From assembly GCA_016458225.1 (NCBI GenBank), contig JAEMGR010000010.1, forward strand, positions 393,802-457,801: 64,000 bases of DNA, read 5' to 3'. The position numbers and the translations under genes are program-made. The stretch's first letter is position 1. Each line of letters starts with the position of its first letter. This document shows, piece after piece, positions 1 to 9,513 of the stretch. Source of the DNA: Myxococcaceae bacterium JPH2. GTDB taxonomy: Bacteria; Myxococcota; Myxococcia; Myxococcales; Myxococcaceae. The notes below the pieces were generated by a model that was given only the letters and a program-made list of their open reading frames with translations, was not told where the DNA came from and made no database searches.

Positions 1-14
1 CCACCACCGCTTCT

Positions 15-3000
15 TCACGGCGCGACCACCGACACCTGTTCGCCCACCGAGCGCGCGCGAACCCCGCGGTCATACATGCCCTCGGCGAACGCCGGCGGCA
101 TGACGAACTTGCCGGAGTTCGTGGCCTTCACCCGGTACACGTACTCGCTCACCGTCGGGCCCACCGAGCCGTAGAGGACGACCCGGTCCTCGCGAACGTC
201 CACGTACTCCGGACGCCAGCTCGACTTGTCGCTGCCCACCGGAGGGACGAAGCCCGTCGACGTCGGCGCCGGCTCGAAGGCCTCCGGCTCCTCGTTGGAC
301 TCCCCTTCCTCGGACGCTCCCTCTTGCTCGGACGAATCCGCGTCTCCCTCGCCTTCCGACGCGTGCGACTCGGAATCTTCCGACGCGGACGCGACGGGGT
401 TGCGCTCCAGCACCACCTCGAAGCCACCGGGCAGAAGGTCCGTGATGGCGACGTGAGAGACGTCCCCATCGAGGGCCCGCAGCTTCACGTGGACCTCCAG
501 CTCCTCACCCAGCTTCGCCTCGTGGGTGACCTTGCCATCCAGCGTCTGCAGCTCGCGCTGCACCTCCAGCCGCTGCTGGATGGCCTTCGTGGGCGTCTCC
601 AGGTCGTAGCCCGCCTGCGTCACCTGGACGAACAGCGGCGTGCTCGCGGGGGACTCCACGCGGACCTGCGCGGCGTCCGACGAGAAGGCCACGCGGGGGA
701 AGAGCCCCTCGGGCACCGTCAGCGGACGCAGTTTGCCGGCCACCTGCTCCAGCATCGCCACGCCGCTCGCGGACGGCGTGCCCTGCGCCCCCAGCGCGGT
801 CGCGTATGCGTCCAGCCCCAGGATGGCGTACGAAGACGACAGCGTGTTGAAGCGCTCCTCGCTGATGGGGCGAGCCATCGCCGCGAGCTGCTCACCCGAC
901 ACCTGAGAGATCCGCTCAGGGAAGTGACGCGACAGCAGGTAGAGGACCTGCGAGTCGTAGACGAGCCCGTCGTACAGCGCGGAGTAGTCCGCCGCCTGCA
1001 CTTGCCCCAGCTTCACCGAGCCCAATGCCTGCTCGGCCTGCCGCTCCTGCTTCAGGAGCTTGTACGTCGCGGAGAGGTACGCGGCCGTGAGGTCCTTCGG
1101 CCACTCCTTCAGCTTCGAGTCCAGGCGCTCCCGCAGGGCATTCACCTGGGGGGTGGGCACCTTCCCGTTGCGAGCGAGGATGTACTGCGCATACGCCACG
1201 GCGCGCGCCTCCGCGAGCGTCGACGGCGTACGAGCCGCCACGTTGCCCAGCCACGTCATGCCGCGGTTGAAGAGGTCCGTGGGCACCGCGAAGCCGCGCT
1301 CCCGCGCGTCGGTGAGGAAGTGCATCGCGTACACGCTGGTCAGCGTGGGCGCGTACGAGTTGGCCGCCCAGAGGCCGAAGGCGCCCTCCTCGTTCTGCCG
1401 GCCACGCAGCGTGTGCAGCGCGGTGTCGAAGTTGGACGCGATGGTCTGCGGAGCCATCCCGAACTCACGCCGACCCTTGAGCACCACCGCCGGGAAGGCG
1501 CGGCTGACGAGTTGCTCGGTGCAGCCATAGGGATACTTGTCCAGGTACGCCGTGAGGCCCCGAGCCAGGCCCAGCGGCAGCGGCGAGGCGCTCACCTCCA
1601 GCGTGCGGTAGGCGTCGTGGAGCTTGCGGCTCACCGCCAGGTCCTGCTTACCGCCTGAGAGCTGCGCGCTCGACACCGTGGTGAGGAAGGGCACCGCGGG
1701 CCGCACGCTCAGGTCCACCGCGCTGCGCACGCGCTCGCGTCCCAGCGACGCGGTGAACGCGAGCGTCGCGGAGCCCAGCGGCCCCTTCGCGCGCACTCGG
1801 AAGGTGGTGCTGGCCTCGCGTCCCTCGTCGATCTTCAGCGGACGTTTGGCCGCATCCACCACCTCCAGATGGTCGGACGGCTTGAGCTCCAGCGTCACCT
1901 CCGCGCCCTTGCCCGAGCCCTCCACGCTGTTAGCCACCGCCACGCCCACGGAGAACTCATCCCCGGGCGCGACGAAGGTGGGCACGTTGGGCGTGATGAC
2001 GAAGGGCCCGCGAATCGTGGCGCGCTTGGACATGGCGCCCACGGCCTCGGGGGCCACGGCCACCGCCATCACCCGCAGCTCTCCGTTGAAGGAGTCCGGC
2101 ACCGCGTAGACGAGCTCGCGCTCCGTCGAGTCGATGTCCACCACGCCGGACCAATAGGCCACGGGCTTGTCCCGCTTGCGCTTGAACGGGTTCAGGTTCT
2201 TGCCGATGGCGTCCATGCCCTCCGCGTCACCGCCCATCGCGGAGACCGCCTTCGCCACGGAGAACTCGGGCAGCAACAGGTCGAGGATCTGCGAGGTGCG
2301 CACCTCCAGCGCCCGCTTCTTGAAGAAGTGCGCGAGCGGATCCGGCGTCCCATAGTTCGCGACCTGGAGGATGCCCTCGTCCACCGCGTAGAGGACCGCC
2401 TTGCCCTTGTGATTGCCGCGGTACTTGATGCGATACGGCTCGCCGGGCCGCGCCTTGTCCGGGCTCTCCACCTGGATGTCGAACACGCGGTTCGCGCGGC
2501 TCACGGAGAACGCCGCCACGCCGTAGCTCAACGGGCTCATGAAGATCTCCTGCGAGTCCATGGCGCGCACGAACGCGACGTTCACGTACGCGTTGCCCTC
2601 GATGCCGGCCGGGAGCTGGATGGTCTGCACGGAGCTGGTCGCGTCCGTCTTGAACCACTTCCAGGCGTAGACGCGGTCGCGCTCGATGGTGATGAGGCCC
2701 GCACCGGTGTACGGGGCCTTGATGTTGAGCTGGATCTCCTCGCCCGCCGCGTAGTCCGGGCGGTTGAGCTTCACCTCCAGCTCGGCGTTCTTCTCCAGCG
2801 CGCGCGTGAGGTTGCCGTGGCCGGCGACGCTGTACTCCACGCGGCTCAGCTCCAGGTCCTCCGTGTTCTTCACCACCACCACGAAGTCACCCGGCTGATC
2901 GGTGGGCAGCGAGAACTTGAGCCCCGCCTCGCTCAGGTGCAGGTCCGTGGTGCGCACCACCGAGTCGCGGCGCGCGGACTGGTACTGGTACGTGCCATTG

Positions 3001-5933
3001 GACTGCTGCGTGAGCACCGAGACCCAGCGCTGCTCGACGAGCTGCGCCTTGAGGCCCTTCACCGCCAGCTTCTTCAGCGAGGGGTCCACCGCGATGAAGT
3101 CCACCGTCCGGTCCGAGCCCTGGCTCAGGAAGCGCAGGTTCCCATCCGGCTTGAAGCCCACCAGGTACGGCAGCGGCGACACGAGCACCGACGCCTCGGA
3201 CGACACGCCCCGCCCGCCCTCCGCCTCGTAGCCCTCGGCCAGGAACGACAGGCGCCACGTCGCCTTGGCGTACTTCTCCAGCCCCAGGTCCACCTCCGCC
3301 TCGCCCTCGTCGTTGGTGGTGGTGTCCGCCAGGCGCTCGTTGAACTGCTCCTTCGCCTGGAGCGGATCCCGGAACTGGTAGCCGGGAAACGCGCGGAAGC
3401 TGGGGTACGTGGGGCTCAGCACCAGCTCCGAGGCGACGCGACGGCCCGCGGCCGCGATGCCGAAGAGGTTCTTCAGCGTCACGCGGCCCTTGAGGTCCTT
3501 GGGCGACACCCAGCCCTCGGCGCGCTCGGCGCTGAAGCGCGTGGTGATGCGCATGCGGTCCGGGAGGAACTCCTCCACGCGCACGTACGTGCTCCCCAGC
3601 AGGCTGCCACGGTGGTGATCCTTCACCACGTAGAGGTTCACCTGGTAGTTGCCCGTGGGCGACGTCTCCTCGGTCGAGTAGTCGAGCGTGTCGAGGCCCG
3701 CGGCGGACACCACGACCTTCTGCTTGTGCACCTCCAGGCCGCGCGGATCGAGCACCTCCACCTCGAGCGGCACGCCCACCGGAGGGCTGTTCCAGTCCGA
3801 GGACTTCACCATCATCCCGACGTGGAACGTGTCACCCGGGCGATACAGCCCTCGGTCCGAGAACATGAACGCGGTGAGGCGATCCGGCGTGCCATTGCTC
3901 ACGAGCCCGCCGATGTCGAAGCGGCTGAAGTTGAGCTGTCGGTCCCCACGGTCATAGGGCAGGAAGGCGAAGTCATCCCCCTTGCGCGCCAGGTACACCG
4001 TGGGCTGCTGCTCGCGCACGAAGTCATTCAAGGAAGGCAGCGCGGCGTGGCCTTGCGCGTCCGTGGTGCCGTTCGCCACGGCGATGCCGTTGCGGCCCAG
4101 CACGCTGACCGTGACCCCCTCCACAGGAGCGCCCGCGTCCAGGCCCTGCACGAACACGTCATGCGAGCCATCCGCGTTGTCCTTCACCACCAGGCCCAGG
4201 TTCGTCACCAGCACCAGACGGTTGTCCTGCTTGCCCATGGCGCGCTTCGCCTCGGGGTCCCAGCTCTCCACGCGGAAGAAGAAGAGGCCACGGCGCGAGG
4301 ACGAATCGTTCGCCACGCTCAGGTAGGGCGCCAGGTCGAACGCCGCGTACTGCGCCTTGCCTCGGCCCACGCCCTCCAGCGGACGCACCTCCGAGAAGCG
4401 CTCGGTCACGTTGTCCTCGCCAAAGGCATAGTTCGAGAACATCGGGTGGGCGAACTGGCCGTAGGACTGGCTCACCAGGTGGTTGATCTGCCCGGGCAGC
4501 ACGCGGCCGACCTCGAAGCGCAGGGCCGGCACGTCGCGCGCGAGCACCGTCAGCTTCTTCTCCCCCGCGAGGCTGAGCAGCGCGCCCTCGTGCAGGATGC
4601 TCACCTCCTGCGGGAACACCGGGACGCGAATCACCGTGTTGAAGTCCTCGGCCAGCACGTAGCCGCCCGCGGACCGGGTCCCCTTCTTCACGCGCACGTA
4701 CAGGTAGCGCCCCACGTCCGCCTGCACGCGGAAGCTGTGCAGCGTGGCCTGCTCCCGGTCCGTGGGCACCGGATCCAACTTGAGCAGCGCGTCGGGCGTC
4801 AGCCACTCCTGCCCGATGAGGCTGGGGCTGCTCCACGCGTAGTTGCGCACGGCCTTCTGCCCGTCCTTGGCTGGGAGGTCCTTCGGCAGCACCCACACGG
4901 AGAGGCTCTTGCGCAGCTCCGGCTCGGTGACGCCCGTGGTGAGGTTGAGCACCATCACCTGCTCGGGCTCGAAGCGCTCGTTGCGCACCAGCGCCACGCT
5001 GGCGTCGTTCACGTGGAAGTACGTGAACATGCCGGGGACGGACACATCCTGTGTCTGCACCTCGGTCATCGCGGGTCCACCGCGGGCCGCGCGCACGCCC
5101 ACGTCCATCGTCAGCGCCAGGACGGTGGTGTTCTCAGGGATGGGCATGGGCTCCGAGTGCACGTAGGCCTGCCCCTTCAGCTTGTCGTACGTCACCTGGA
5201 AGGGAACACCGGAGCTGCCCCAGCCGAGGAGCCCGCGCTTCTGGTCCTTCGGACGCAGCGACAGGTTGCGCACCAGCGTGGCCGGATCCACCGGATGGCT
5301 GAACGTGAGCGTCGCCACCACGTGCTTGTCGGCCGGGTTGCGCGGGTCCTCATAGAAGCGCAGCTCGGAGATGGACGCGGTGAACGGCGCGGACGCGAAG
5401 CCCGTCTCGTAGGTCTCCAGCCGCACGTGCTCGGGGAAGAGCGTCTTGTCGAGCACGACCTTGTAGGCCTGTCCGACGGCCCAATCCGACGAGGGCGTGA
5501 AGGTGAGGATTTGATCGTTCGCCCAGCGCCACTCACCGGGCATCTCGGGCGTCATGCGGATGCCCGCCGTGACGACCTTGCCCACCTGCTCCAGCCGCGC
5601 GACCGAGCCGCCGAACTGGATGGAGATGGCGGCCGGCTGCGCGCGCTCCTCGATGGGCGTGGGCGACGGGCTGGTGCACGACACCGAGTAGGTCACCGGC
5701 TTGGGCCGGTTCTGGTACCACGTGTAGCCCGCGTTGCCCGCGACGAGCAGCGCCACCAGCACCCCGAGCCCGAGCACCAGGCGCTTGGGATTGCGCCGCA
5801 ACCACCCCGCGCCCGCCACCACGCGGCGGCCCAGGCCCGCGGCCCAAGGAGGTGGGTTCCAGCTCAGCTCGCCCACCAGGCGGGCGAGACGTCGTGGCCG
5901 GCGAGGCGCGGGTTCTGATTCGTTCGAGGACAT
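15..5933 (-). CDS. Alpha-2-macroglobulin family protein, membrane-anchored, with thioester
   Basis: Bacterial alpha-2-macroglobulin of about 1,972 residues, a presumed periplasmic protease trap that protects the envelope. The start is the ATG at 5933 (MSSNESE), since the in-frame sequence further upstream is low-quality. A basic N-terminus is followed by one membrane segment at about residues 51-70, so it looks like an inner-membrane signal anchor rather than the lipoprotein usual for this family. The thioester motif YGCTEQ is intact, with the reactive Cys near residue 1471, inside the helical thioester domain. The last domain carries a Ser/Glu-rich low-complexity insertion encoded at roughly 255-395, after the LLPGGFEV segment, and the protein then ends with a normal family C-terminus. 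No penicillin-binding protein pbpC, the common partner, is visible in the window. The family call is secure; anchoring and role are inferred. Confidence 0.93.
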   Translation of the reverse strand: MSSNESEPAPRRPRRLARLVGELSWNPPPWAAGLGRRVVAGAGWLRRNPKRLVLGLGVLVALLVAGNAGYTWYQNRPKPVTYSVSCTSPSPTPIEERAQPAAISIQFGGSVARLEQVGKVVTAGIRMTPEMPGEWRWANDQILTFTPSSDWAVGQAYKVVLDKTLFPEHVRLETYETGFASAPFTASISELRFYEDPRNPADKHVVATLTFSHPVDPATLVRNLSLRPKDQKRGLLGWGSSGVPFQVTYDKLKGQAYVHSEPMPIPENTTVLALTMDVGVRAARGGPAMTEVQTQDVSVPGMFTYFHVNDASVALVRNERFEPEQVMVLNLTTGVTEPELRKSLSVWVLPKDLPAKDGQKAVRNYAWSSPSLIGQEWLTPDALLKLDPVPTDREQATLHSFRVQADVGRYLYVRVKKGTRSAGGYVLAEDFNTVIRVPVFPQEVSILHEGALLSLAGEKKLTVLARDVPALRFEVGRVLPGQINHLVSQSYGQFAHPMFSNYAFGEDNVTERFSEVRPLEGVGRGKAQYAAFDLAPYLSVANDSSSRRGLFFFRVESWDPEAKRAMGKQDNRLVLVTNLGLVVKDNADGSHDVFVQGLDAGAPVEGVTVSVLGRNGIAVANGTTDAQGHAALPSLNDFVREQQPTVYLARKGDDFAFLPYDRGDRQLNFSRFDIGGLVSNGTPDRLTAFMFSDRGLYRPGDTFHVGMMVKSSDWNSPPVGVPLEVEVLDPRGLEVHKQKVVVSAAGLDTLDYSTEETSPTGNYQVNLYVVKDHHRGSLLGSTYVRVEEFLPDRMRITTRFSAERAEGWVSPKDLKGRVTLKNLFGIAAAGRRVASELVLSPTYPSFRAFPGYQFRDPLQAKEQFNERLADTTTNDEGEAEVDLGLEKYAKATWRLSFLAEGYEAEGGRGVSSEASVLVSPLPYLVGFKPDGNLRFLSQGSDRTVDFIAVDPSLKKLAVKGLKAQLVEQRWVSVLTQQSNGTYQYQSARRDSVVRTTDLHLSEAGLKFSLPTDQPGDFVVVVKNTEDLELSRVEYSVAGHGNLTRALEKNAELEVKLNRPDYAAGEEIQLNIKAPYTGAGLITIERDRVYAWKWFKTDATSSVQTIQLPAGIEGNAYVNVAFVRAMDSQEIFMSPLSYGVAAFSVSRANRVFDIQVESPDKARPGEPYRIKYRGNHKGKAVLYAVDEGILQVANYGTPDPLAHFFKKRALEVRTSQILDLLLPEFSVAKAVSAMGGDAEGMDAIGKNLNPFKRKRDKPVAYWSGVVDIDSTERELVYAVPDSFNGELRVMAVAVAPEAVGAMSKRATIRGPFVITPNVPTFVAPGDEFSVGVAVANSVEGSGKGAEVTLELKPSDHLEVVDAAKRPLKIDEGREASTTFRVRAKGPLGSATLAFTASLGRERVRSAVDLSVRPAVPFLTTVSSAQLSGGKQDLAVSRKLHDAYRTLEVSASPLPLGLARGLTAYLDKYPYGCTEQLVSRAFPAVVLKGRREFGMAPQTIASNFDTALHTLRGRQNEEGAFGLWAANSYAPTLTSVYAMHFLTDARERGFAVPTDLFNRGMTWLGNVAARTPSTLAEARAVAYAQYILARNGKVPTPQVNALRERLDSKLKEWPKDLTAAYLSATYKLLKQERQAEQALGSVKLGQVQAADYSALYDGLVYDSQVLYLLSRHFPERISQVSGEQLAAMARPISEERFNTLSSSYAILGLDAYATALGAQGTPSASGVAMLEQVAGKLRPLTVPEGLFPRVAFSSDAAQVRVESPASTPLFVQVTQAGYDLETPTKAIQQRLEVQRELQTLDGKVTHEAKLGEELEVHVKLRALDGDVSHVAITDLLPGGFEVVLERNPVASASEDSESHASEGEGDADSSEQEGASEEGESNEEPEAFEPAPTSTGFVPPVGSDKSSWRPEYVDVREDRVVLYGSVGPTVSEYVYRVKATNSGKFVMPPAFAEGMYDRGVRARSVGEQVSVVAP

Positions 5934-6119
5934 GGGGTGGGATCCAACGCGGGGGTACGGGTCCGCGAGAAGAGCAAGCGAGAGGCCAGCCTCACGGTCA
6001 GGGTCCAAGGCTCGGGAGGCCGCCCGATGCCGGAGGGATGTGGCCAGTCAGCCACGGGCGCGTGCGCTCCGGGCCGCGAGTTCCCCCCTCCTCGCGTGGT
6101 CTTCCAGCCGCTCGCGAGC

Positions 6120-7448
6120 CTACCGCGAGCCCGAGCCGGGCTGCCAGGGCGTGCGGAAGTGGCGATGCCCGCCCGCCTCGTCCGCGGGGATGGGCGCTAC
6201 GGGCCGGCCCCCATGCGGGGGCGCGACCACGGGAGGCGGAGGGGGAGGCGGATCCGCGCGAAGCGTGAGCACGAGGTAGCCCGTCGCCGCCACGCCCACG
6301 CCCACCGCCATGGCGGCCCCGAGGAGGATCCACCGCAGCGCACTCCGCCGAAGAGCAGGCGCAGCCTCCAGGGTCGCCACGGCCGGCGCGGCATGGAGCA
6401 CCACGACAGGCTCGGTGGCGAGGGGCGCGATCGGCTCGACCGGGAGCACCACGGCTTGCGCGGTGAGGGGTGGCGCGACGGGCGCGGGGTGAAGCGCGAC
6501 GACCGGCTCAGTAGGGGTGACCGGCGCGGGGTGAAGCGCGACGACCGACTCGGCGGGGAACGTCACGGGCGGCGGAGCGCGCAGCGAGCGCAGGCGGTCC
6601 AGCGCGGTGGCGGCCGAGCCGAAGCGCTCCGAGCGGCGCGGCGCGACCAACGTGTGAAGGAACGACCGCAGCGCCGGTGACACCCGGACGTCGGCGTCGA
6701 ACGCGAGCGTCAGGCGATCATCGAGGAGGTCCGCTGGCGAGCGTCCGCTCAGCGCATGGATGAGCGTAGCCCCCAGCGCGTAGAGGTCGCTGGACGGCTC
6801 CACGGTGCCCCCCAGCTGCTCGGGTGGCATGTACCCGAAGGTGCCCACCAACGTGGAGCCATGGGTCACCTCGCGGGCGAGGTGCCGCGCCGAGCCGAAG
6901 TCCACCAGCGCCACGCGGCCCCCGGGCCGCAGGATGAGGTTGGCGGGCTTCACGTCACGGTGCAGCAGCGCGGGCCTGCGCTGGTGCAGCGAGTCGAGCG
7001 TCTCCAGCACCTGCTCCGCGAGACTCCAGGCCTCGTCCTCGCGCAACGGCTCGCGTTCGAGGCGCTGAAGCAGCGACTCTCCCTCCAGGTACTCCTGCGC
7101 CAGATAGAGCCGCGTCCCCACCCCGCTCCCCTCCTGGAAGCTGGCGAGGAACCGAGGGATGTCCGGGTGCGACAGCGAGCGCAGCACGGCCGCTTCCCGC
7201 TCGAAGGCGTCCAGTTGCTCGGGGCCAGGGACCAGCGCGAACAGCAGCTCCTTGAGGGCAACGCGCCGGCCCGAGGCATCCACCGCCAGGTACACGCGGC
7301 CATGCGGCGACTGCGAGAGGACGCGCTCGACACAATAGCCCCCCGGGGCATCGGCCGCGCCGCAGTGCCCGCACCGAGGCGTCTCGCGCACCGCGCCGCA
7401 GGCCACGCAGGGCCGCGCCGCCTCCTGCTCCACCGCAGGTCCCCCCAT
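6120..7448 (-). CDS. Ser/Thr protein kinase with N-terminal zinc ribbon and C-terminal TM segment
   Basis: Hanks-type (eukaryotic-like) kinase of 442 residues from the ATG at 7448. Residues 14-29 carry two CxxC pairs (C14/C17 and C26/C29), a zinc-ribbon-like module. The kinase domain follows: VALK lysine at 66, HRDVKPANL with catalytic Asp near 165, DFGSA, and an activation segment GTFGYMPPEQ. The position of the Gly-rich loop reads LSQSPHGRVY, so the canonical GxGxxG is mostly lost although the catalytic residues remain. After the kinase comes a repetitive linker containing VVALHPAPV twice, then one membrane segment (about residues 390-410) and a Pro-rich tail. Such kinases are abundant in myxobacteria and usually act in development or stress signalling. 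Substrate unknown. It is divergent from the small secreted protein at 7674. Confidence 0.9.
   Translation of the reverse strand: MGGPAVEQEAARPCVACGAVRETPRCGHCGAADAPGGYCVERVLSQSPHGRVYLAVDASGRRVALKELLFALVPGPEQLDAFEREAAVLRSLSHPDIPRFLASFQEGSGVGTRLYLAQEYLEGESLLQRLEREPLREDEAWSLAEQVLETLDSLHQRRPALLHRDVKPANLILRPGGRVALVDFGSARHLAREVTHGSTLVGTFGYMPPEQLGGTVEPSSDLYALGATLIHALSGRSPADLLDDRLTLAFDADVRVSPALRSFLHTLVAPRRSERFGSAATALDRLRSLRAPPPVTFPAESVVALHPAPVTPTEPVVALHPAPVAPPLTAQAVVLPVEPIAPLATEPVVVLHAAPAVATLEAAPALRRSALRWILLGAAMAVGVGVAATGYLVLTLRADPPPPPPPVVAPPHGGRPVAPIPADEAGGHRHFRTPWQPGSGSR
6481..6547. repeat. 25-bp direct repeat in kinase linker
   Basis: Two identical 25-bp copies lie at 6481-6505 and 6523-6547, an offset of 42 bp or 14 codons. 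They encode the repeated VVALHPAPV motif in the linker between the kinase domain and the membrane segment. The in-frame period suggests slippage-type expansion of an unstructured spacer. Confidence 0.85.
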
Positions 7449-7673
7449 GCTTCGCTGGCGCTCCACGCATGCCTCCACTCGAAGAATCCACTGTAACGAG
7501 TCTTCGCGCGGGGATGCGAACGCCAGGCCAGGGCGCGCCCAGGACGTGAGCGCAGGACCTCCGCTGGGCACAGAACACGGGACAGGCGCTCGGGTCGCGT
7601 GGAACGCGCGGGCCGCGCCACGGGATCCTCCCCCACCCTCGCGCGTCAGCGCCCTTCCCCCGGAGTCCCATCG

Positions 7674-8102
7674 ATGAACCCCCGTCCCCTCGCCGTCGTC
7701 GTCGCGGTGTCGTCGCTCGCGCTGCTGCAATCCCACGCCACCAGCACGGAGTCGACGAGCCGCTCCCCCGCGCAGAAGGCAGACTATGAGATGACCGTGG
7801 ACGCGCGTCAGACACCGCGGAGCATCAGCGGCACGCTCACCGGCGCGGCGCTGCGCTACGACGGCTGGCCCAGCGTGAACGGCACGGTGAACTTCGGCTT
7901 CAACTGGGGCGCCATCCACGCGGGCTCGCACGTCTATGTGTCCGCCAGCGAGGTCGACAACGCAGGCAACCGCTTCAATGGCGCCGCGACCTACACGGTG
8001 CAGAACATCGTGGTGAAGGAAGGGCGCGTGGAGTTCCGGGTGAAGATCGACTGGGGCTCGCCCATCCGCATCTCCACCGACATCCTCACCGTGGACCCCT
8101 GA
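7674..8102 (+). CDS. Small exported protein of unknown function
   Basis: 142 residues from the ATG at 7674. I chose this start because it begins a normal signal peptide (MNPRPLAVVVAVSSLALL) and the in-frame sequence further upstream is not protein-like. The mature part has alternating hydrophobic/polar stretches (for example TVNFGFNWGAIHAG and EGRVEFRVKIDWG) that look like beta strands, with no Cys and no recognisable catalytic motif. I do not recognise a family. It is divergent from the kinase gene across a 225-bp gap, and convergent with the SMI1-like gene at 8118. Confidence 0.72.
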   Translation: MNPRPLAVVVAVSSLALLQSHATSTESTSRSPAQKADYEMTVDARQTPRSISGTLTGAALRYDGWPSVNGTVNFGFNWGAIHAGSHVYVSASEVDNAGNRFNGAATYTVQNIVVKEGRVEFRVKIDWGSPIRISTDILTVDP

Positions 8103-8117
8103 GTCGCCGCGAGGCCC

Positions 8118-9338
8118 TCAGTCCTGCACGCGCGCGCGCTCCACCAGCGCCTCCAACGTCTCCACGCACGGCTCCTCGCGGACCAGCCCCTCGTCGGCCA
8201 CGAAGGAGATGACCTCGCCGTCCTGGACCTCCAGGTACGCGAGCACCCCGTCCGCCTTCGACTCGGCCCAGAAGAGTCGCGGGCCCTCGGGCGGCGGGAG
8301 CTGCTCCGCGGCGCGCATCGCGAGCGCGCGCTGCGGGGCCTCCGCCAACAACTCGGCGCTGCTCAGGAAGTGGTAGCGCCCCAGCCGCAGTCCATCCACG
8401 CCCGCCAGGAAGCGCCGCAACGCGGATGGCAGCGCCCAGCCCCAGCGAGCCTCGATGCTGGCGAGGTTCGCCTCGCTCGCGCCCTTGAAGGGCGTCCGCG
8501 TGCCCGAGGGGCGCAGCTTCGCGAGCATCTGCGTCCAGTCCTCGCGAGCCAGTGAGAACACCTGCACGGGGATGCCGGTGAACGGATTGATGACGTCCGT
8601 CACTTCAGCGCGCGGCGGCGCGAGCACCTCCGCGGGCCACTCCACCTCGCGGCGTCCGGCCAGCGCCACCCGCTCGTGGTGACGGAAGCGCGAGCGGAAG
8701 CGGCGATCCTCTCGCACCGTGTTGAAGTCCACGCCCTCCGGCTTCAGCAGCCCCGCGGTCTCCGCCAGATAGAGATCCAGCCCCGGGTACAGCACGGCCA
8801 GGAGCGGCTGATCATCGATGTCCGTGTAGAGCACCGGGTAGTCCCCGGCCGCGTCGGGCTCGGAGGTGAGCACGTAGACCCGCCGCGTGTCGGAGCCTCC
8901 CGGCAACAGGAACGCGTGCGACATCGTGGGCACCGCGAAGTACGGCGACCACGCCACGTCACGCGGGCCGGAGGACTCCGAGTCATCCAGCTCCGGAGGC
9001 GGTTGGCCGTCCATCTCGGGTGAGGGCTCGCCGTCATATTCGGCGCGGGCGATCTCCTGGAGCGAGCGCGGCGTCCAACGAAAGGTGGGCTCCAGCTCGA
9101 ACCAACCCCAGTGCGCCAGGAAGCCCGCGTCGAAGGCGAGCCACGTCCGGAGCGAGGGCGGCAGGGGCGCGCCCTGGGGCAAGGTGAGCGACGCGAGCAC
9201 GTCGGCAGGGAGCGGGCGGAACAGCGGAGCTTCGGGCCGGTAGCGGTCGAAGGTGTCGAGCGCCTTCCAGCCTCGGGCGCGAACGACCTCGATGACCTTT
9301 TCGACCCACTTCACGCTCTCCGTGCGCGGCTCGGCCAT
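8118..9338 (-). CDS. SMI1/KNR4-like (SUKH) family protein
   Basis: 406 residues from the ATG at 9338. Two regions resemble the SMI1/KNR4 (SUKH) fold. The first is N-terminal, with PLPPSLRTWLAFDAGF followed by YPVLYTDIDDQPLLAVLYPG. The second is C-terminal, with ANLASIEARWGWALPSALR and RRFLAGVDG, matching the family pattern of an acidic helix, a small-residue LP turn and an FL..G segment. No signal peptide or membrane segment is seen, so it is probably cytoplasmic. SUKH proteins are often immunity proteins for contact-dependent toxins, but no toxin gene lies next to it, so an immunity role is not supported here. The family call rests on motif resemblance only. Confidence 0.6.
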   Translation of the reverse strand: MAEPRTESVKWVEKVIEVVRARGWKALDTFDRYRPEAPLFRPLPADVLASLTLPQGAPLPPSLRTWLAFDAGFLAHWGWFELEPTFRWTPRSLQEIARAEYDGEPSPEMDGQPPPELDDSESSGPRDVAWSPYFAVPTMSHAFLLPGGSDTRRVYVLTSEPDAAGDYPVLYTDIDDQPLLAVLYPGLDLYLAETAGLLKPEGVDFNTVREDRRFRSRFRHHERVALAGRREVEWPAEVLAPPRAEVTDVINPFTGIPVQVFSLAREDWTQMLAKLRPSGTRTPFKGASEANLASIEARWGWALPSALRRFLAGVDGLRLGRYHFLSSAELLAEAPQRALAMRAAEQLPPPEGPRLFWAESKADGVLAYLEVQDGEVISFVADEGLVREEPCVETLEALVERARVQD

Positions 9339-9462
9339 GGGCGGAAACCTACAACACGGCGCTTCGCCACCTCCAATGGAGACAGGCAAAGGAGCGCTGC
9401 TCCGCCGCTGTCGGTCCCAACACATCCGTCACGCGCGAACGCGGCATGCGCGCACACCTTGC

Positions 9463-9492
9463 TTGACTCACCCCGACCGAGCAGCCAATTAG
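9463..9492 (+). promoter_or_regulatory. Candidate promoter for the alkyltransferase-like gene
   Basis: TTGACT at 9463-9468 is followed after 17-18 bp by an A/T-rich CAATTAG at 9486-9492, the most AT-rich spot in this gap. The -35 match is good and the -10 match is weak. A clear GGAGG ribosome site at 9503-9507 precedes the ATG at 9514. Confidence 0.35.
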
Positions 9493-9513
9493 GCGCCCCG
9501 CCACGGAGGCACC

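Noticed and set aside
1869..5918. Long plus-strand open frame of 1,349 codons opposite the alpha-2-macroglobulin gene, and a second at 324-1658
   Set aside because: Both are antisense shadows caused by very high GC. The residues are dominated by Arg, His, Leu and Val with no domain, while the opposite strand encodes a complete known protein.
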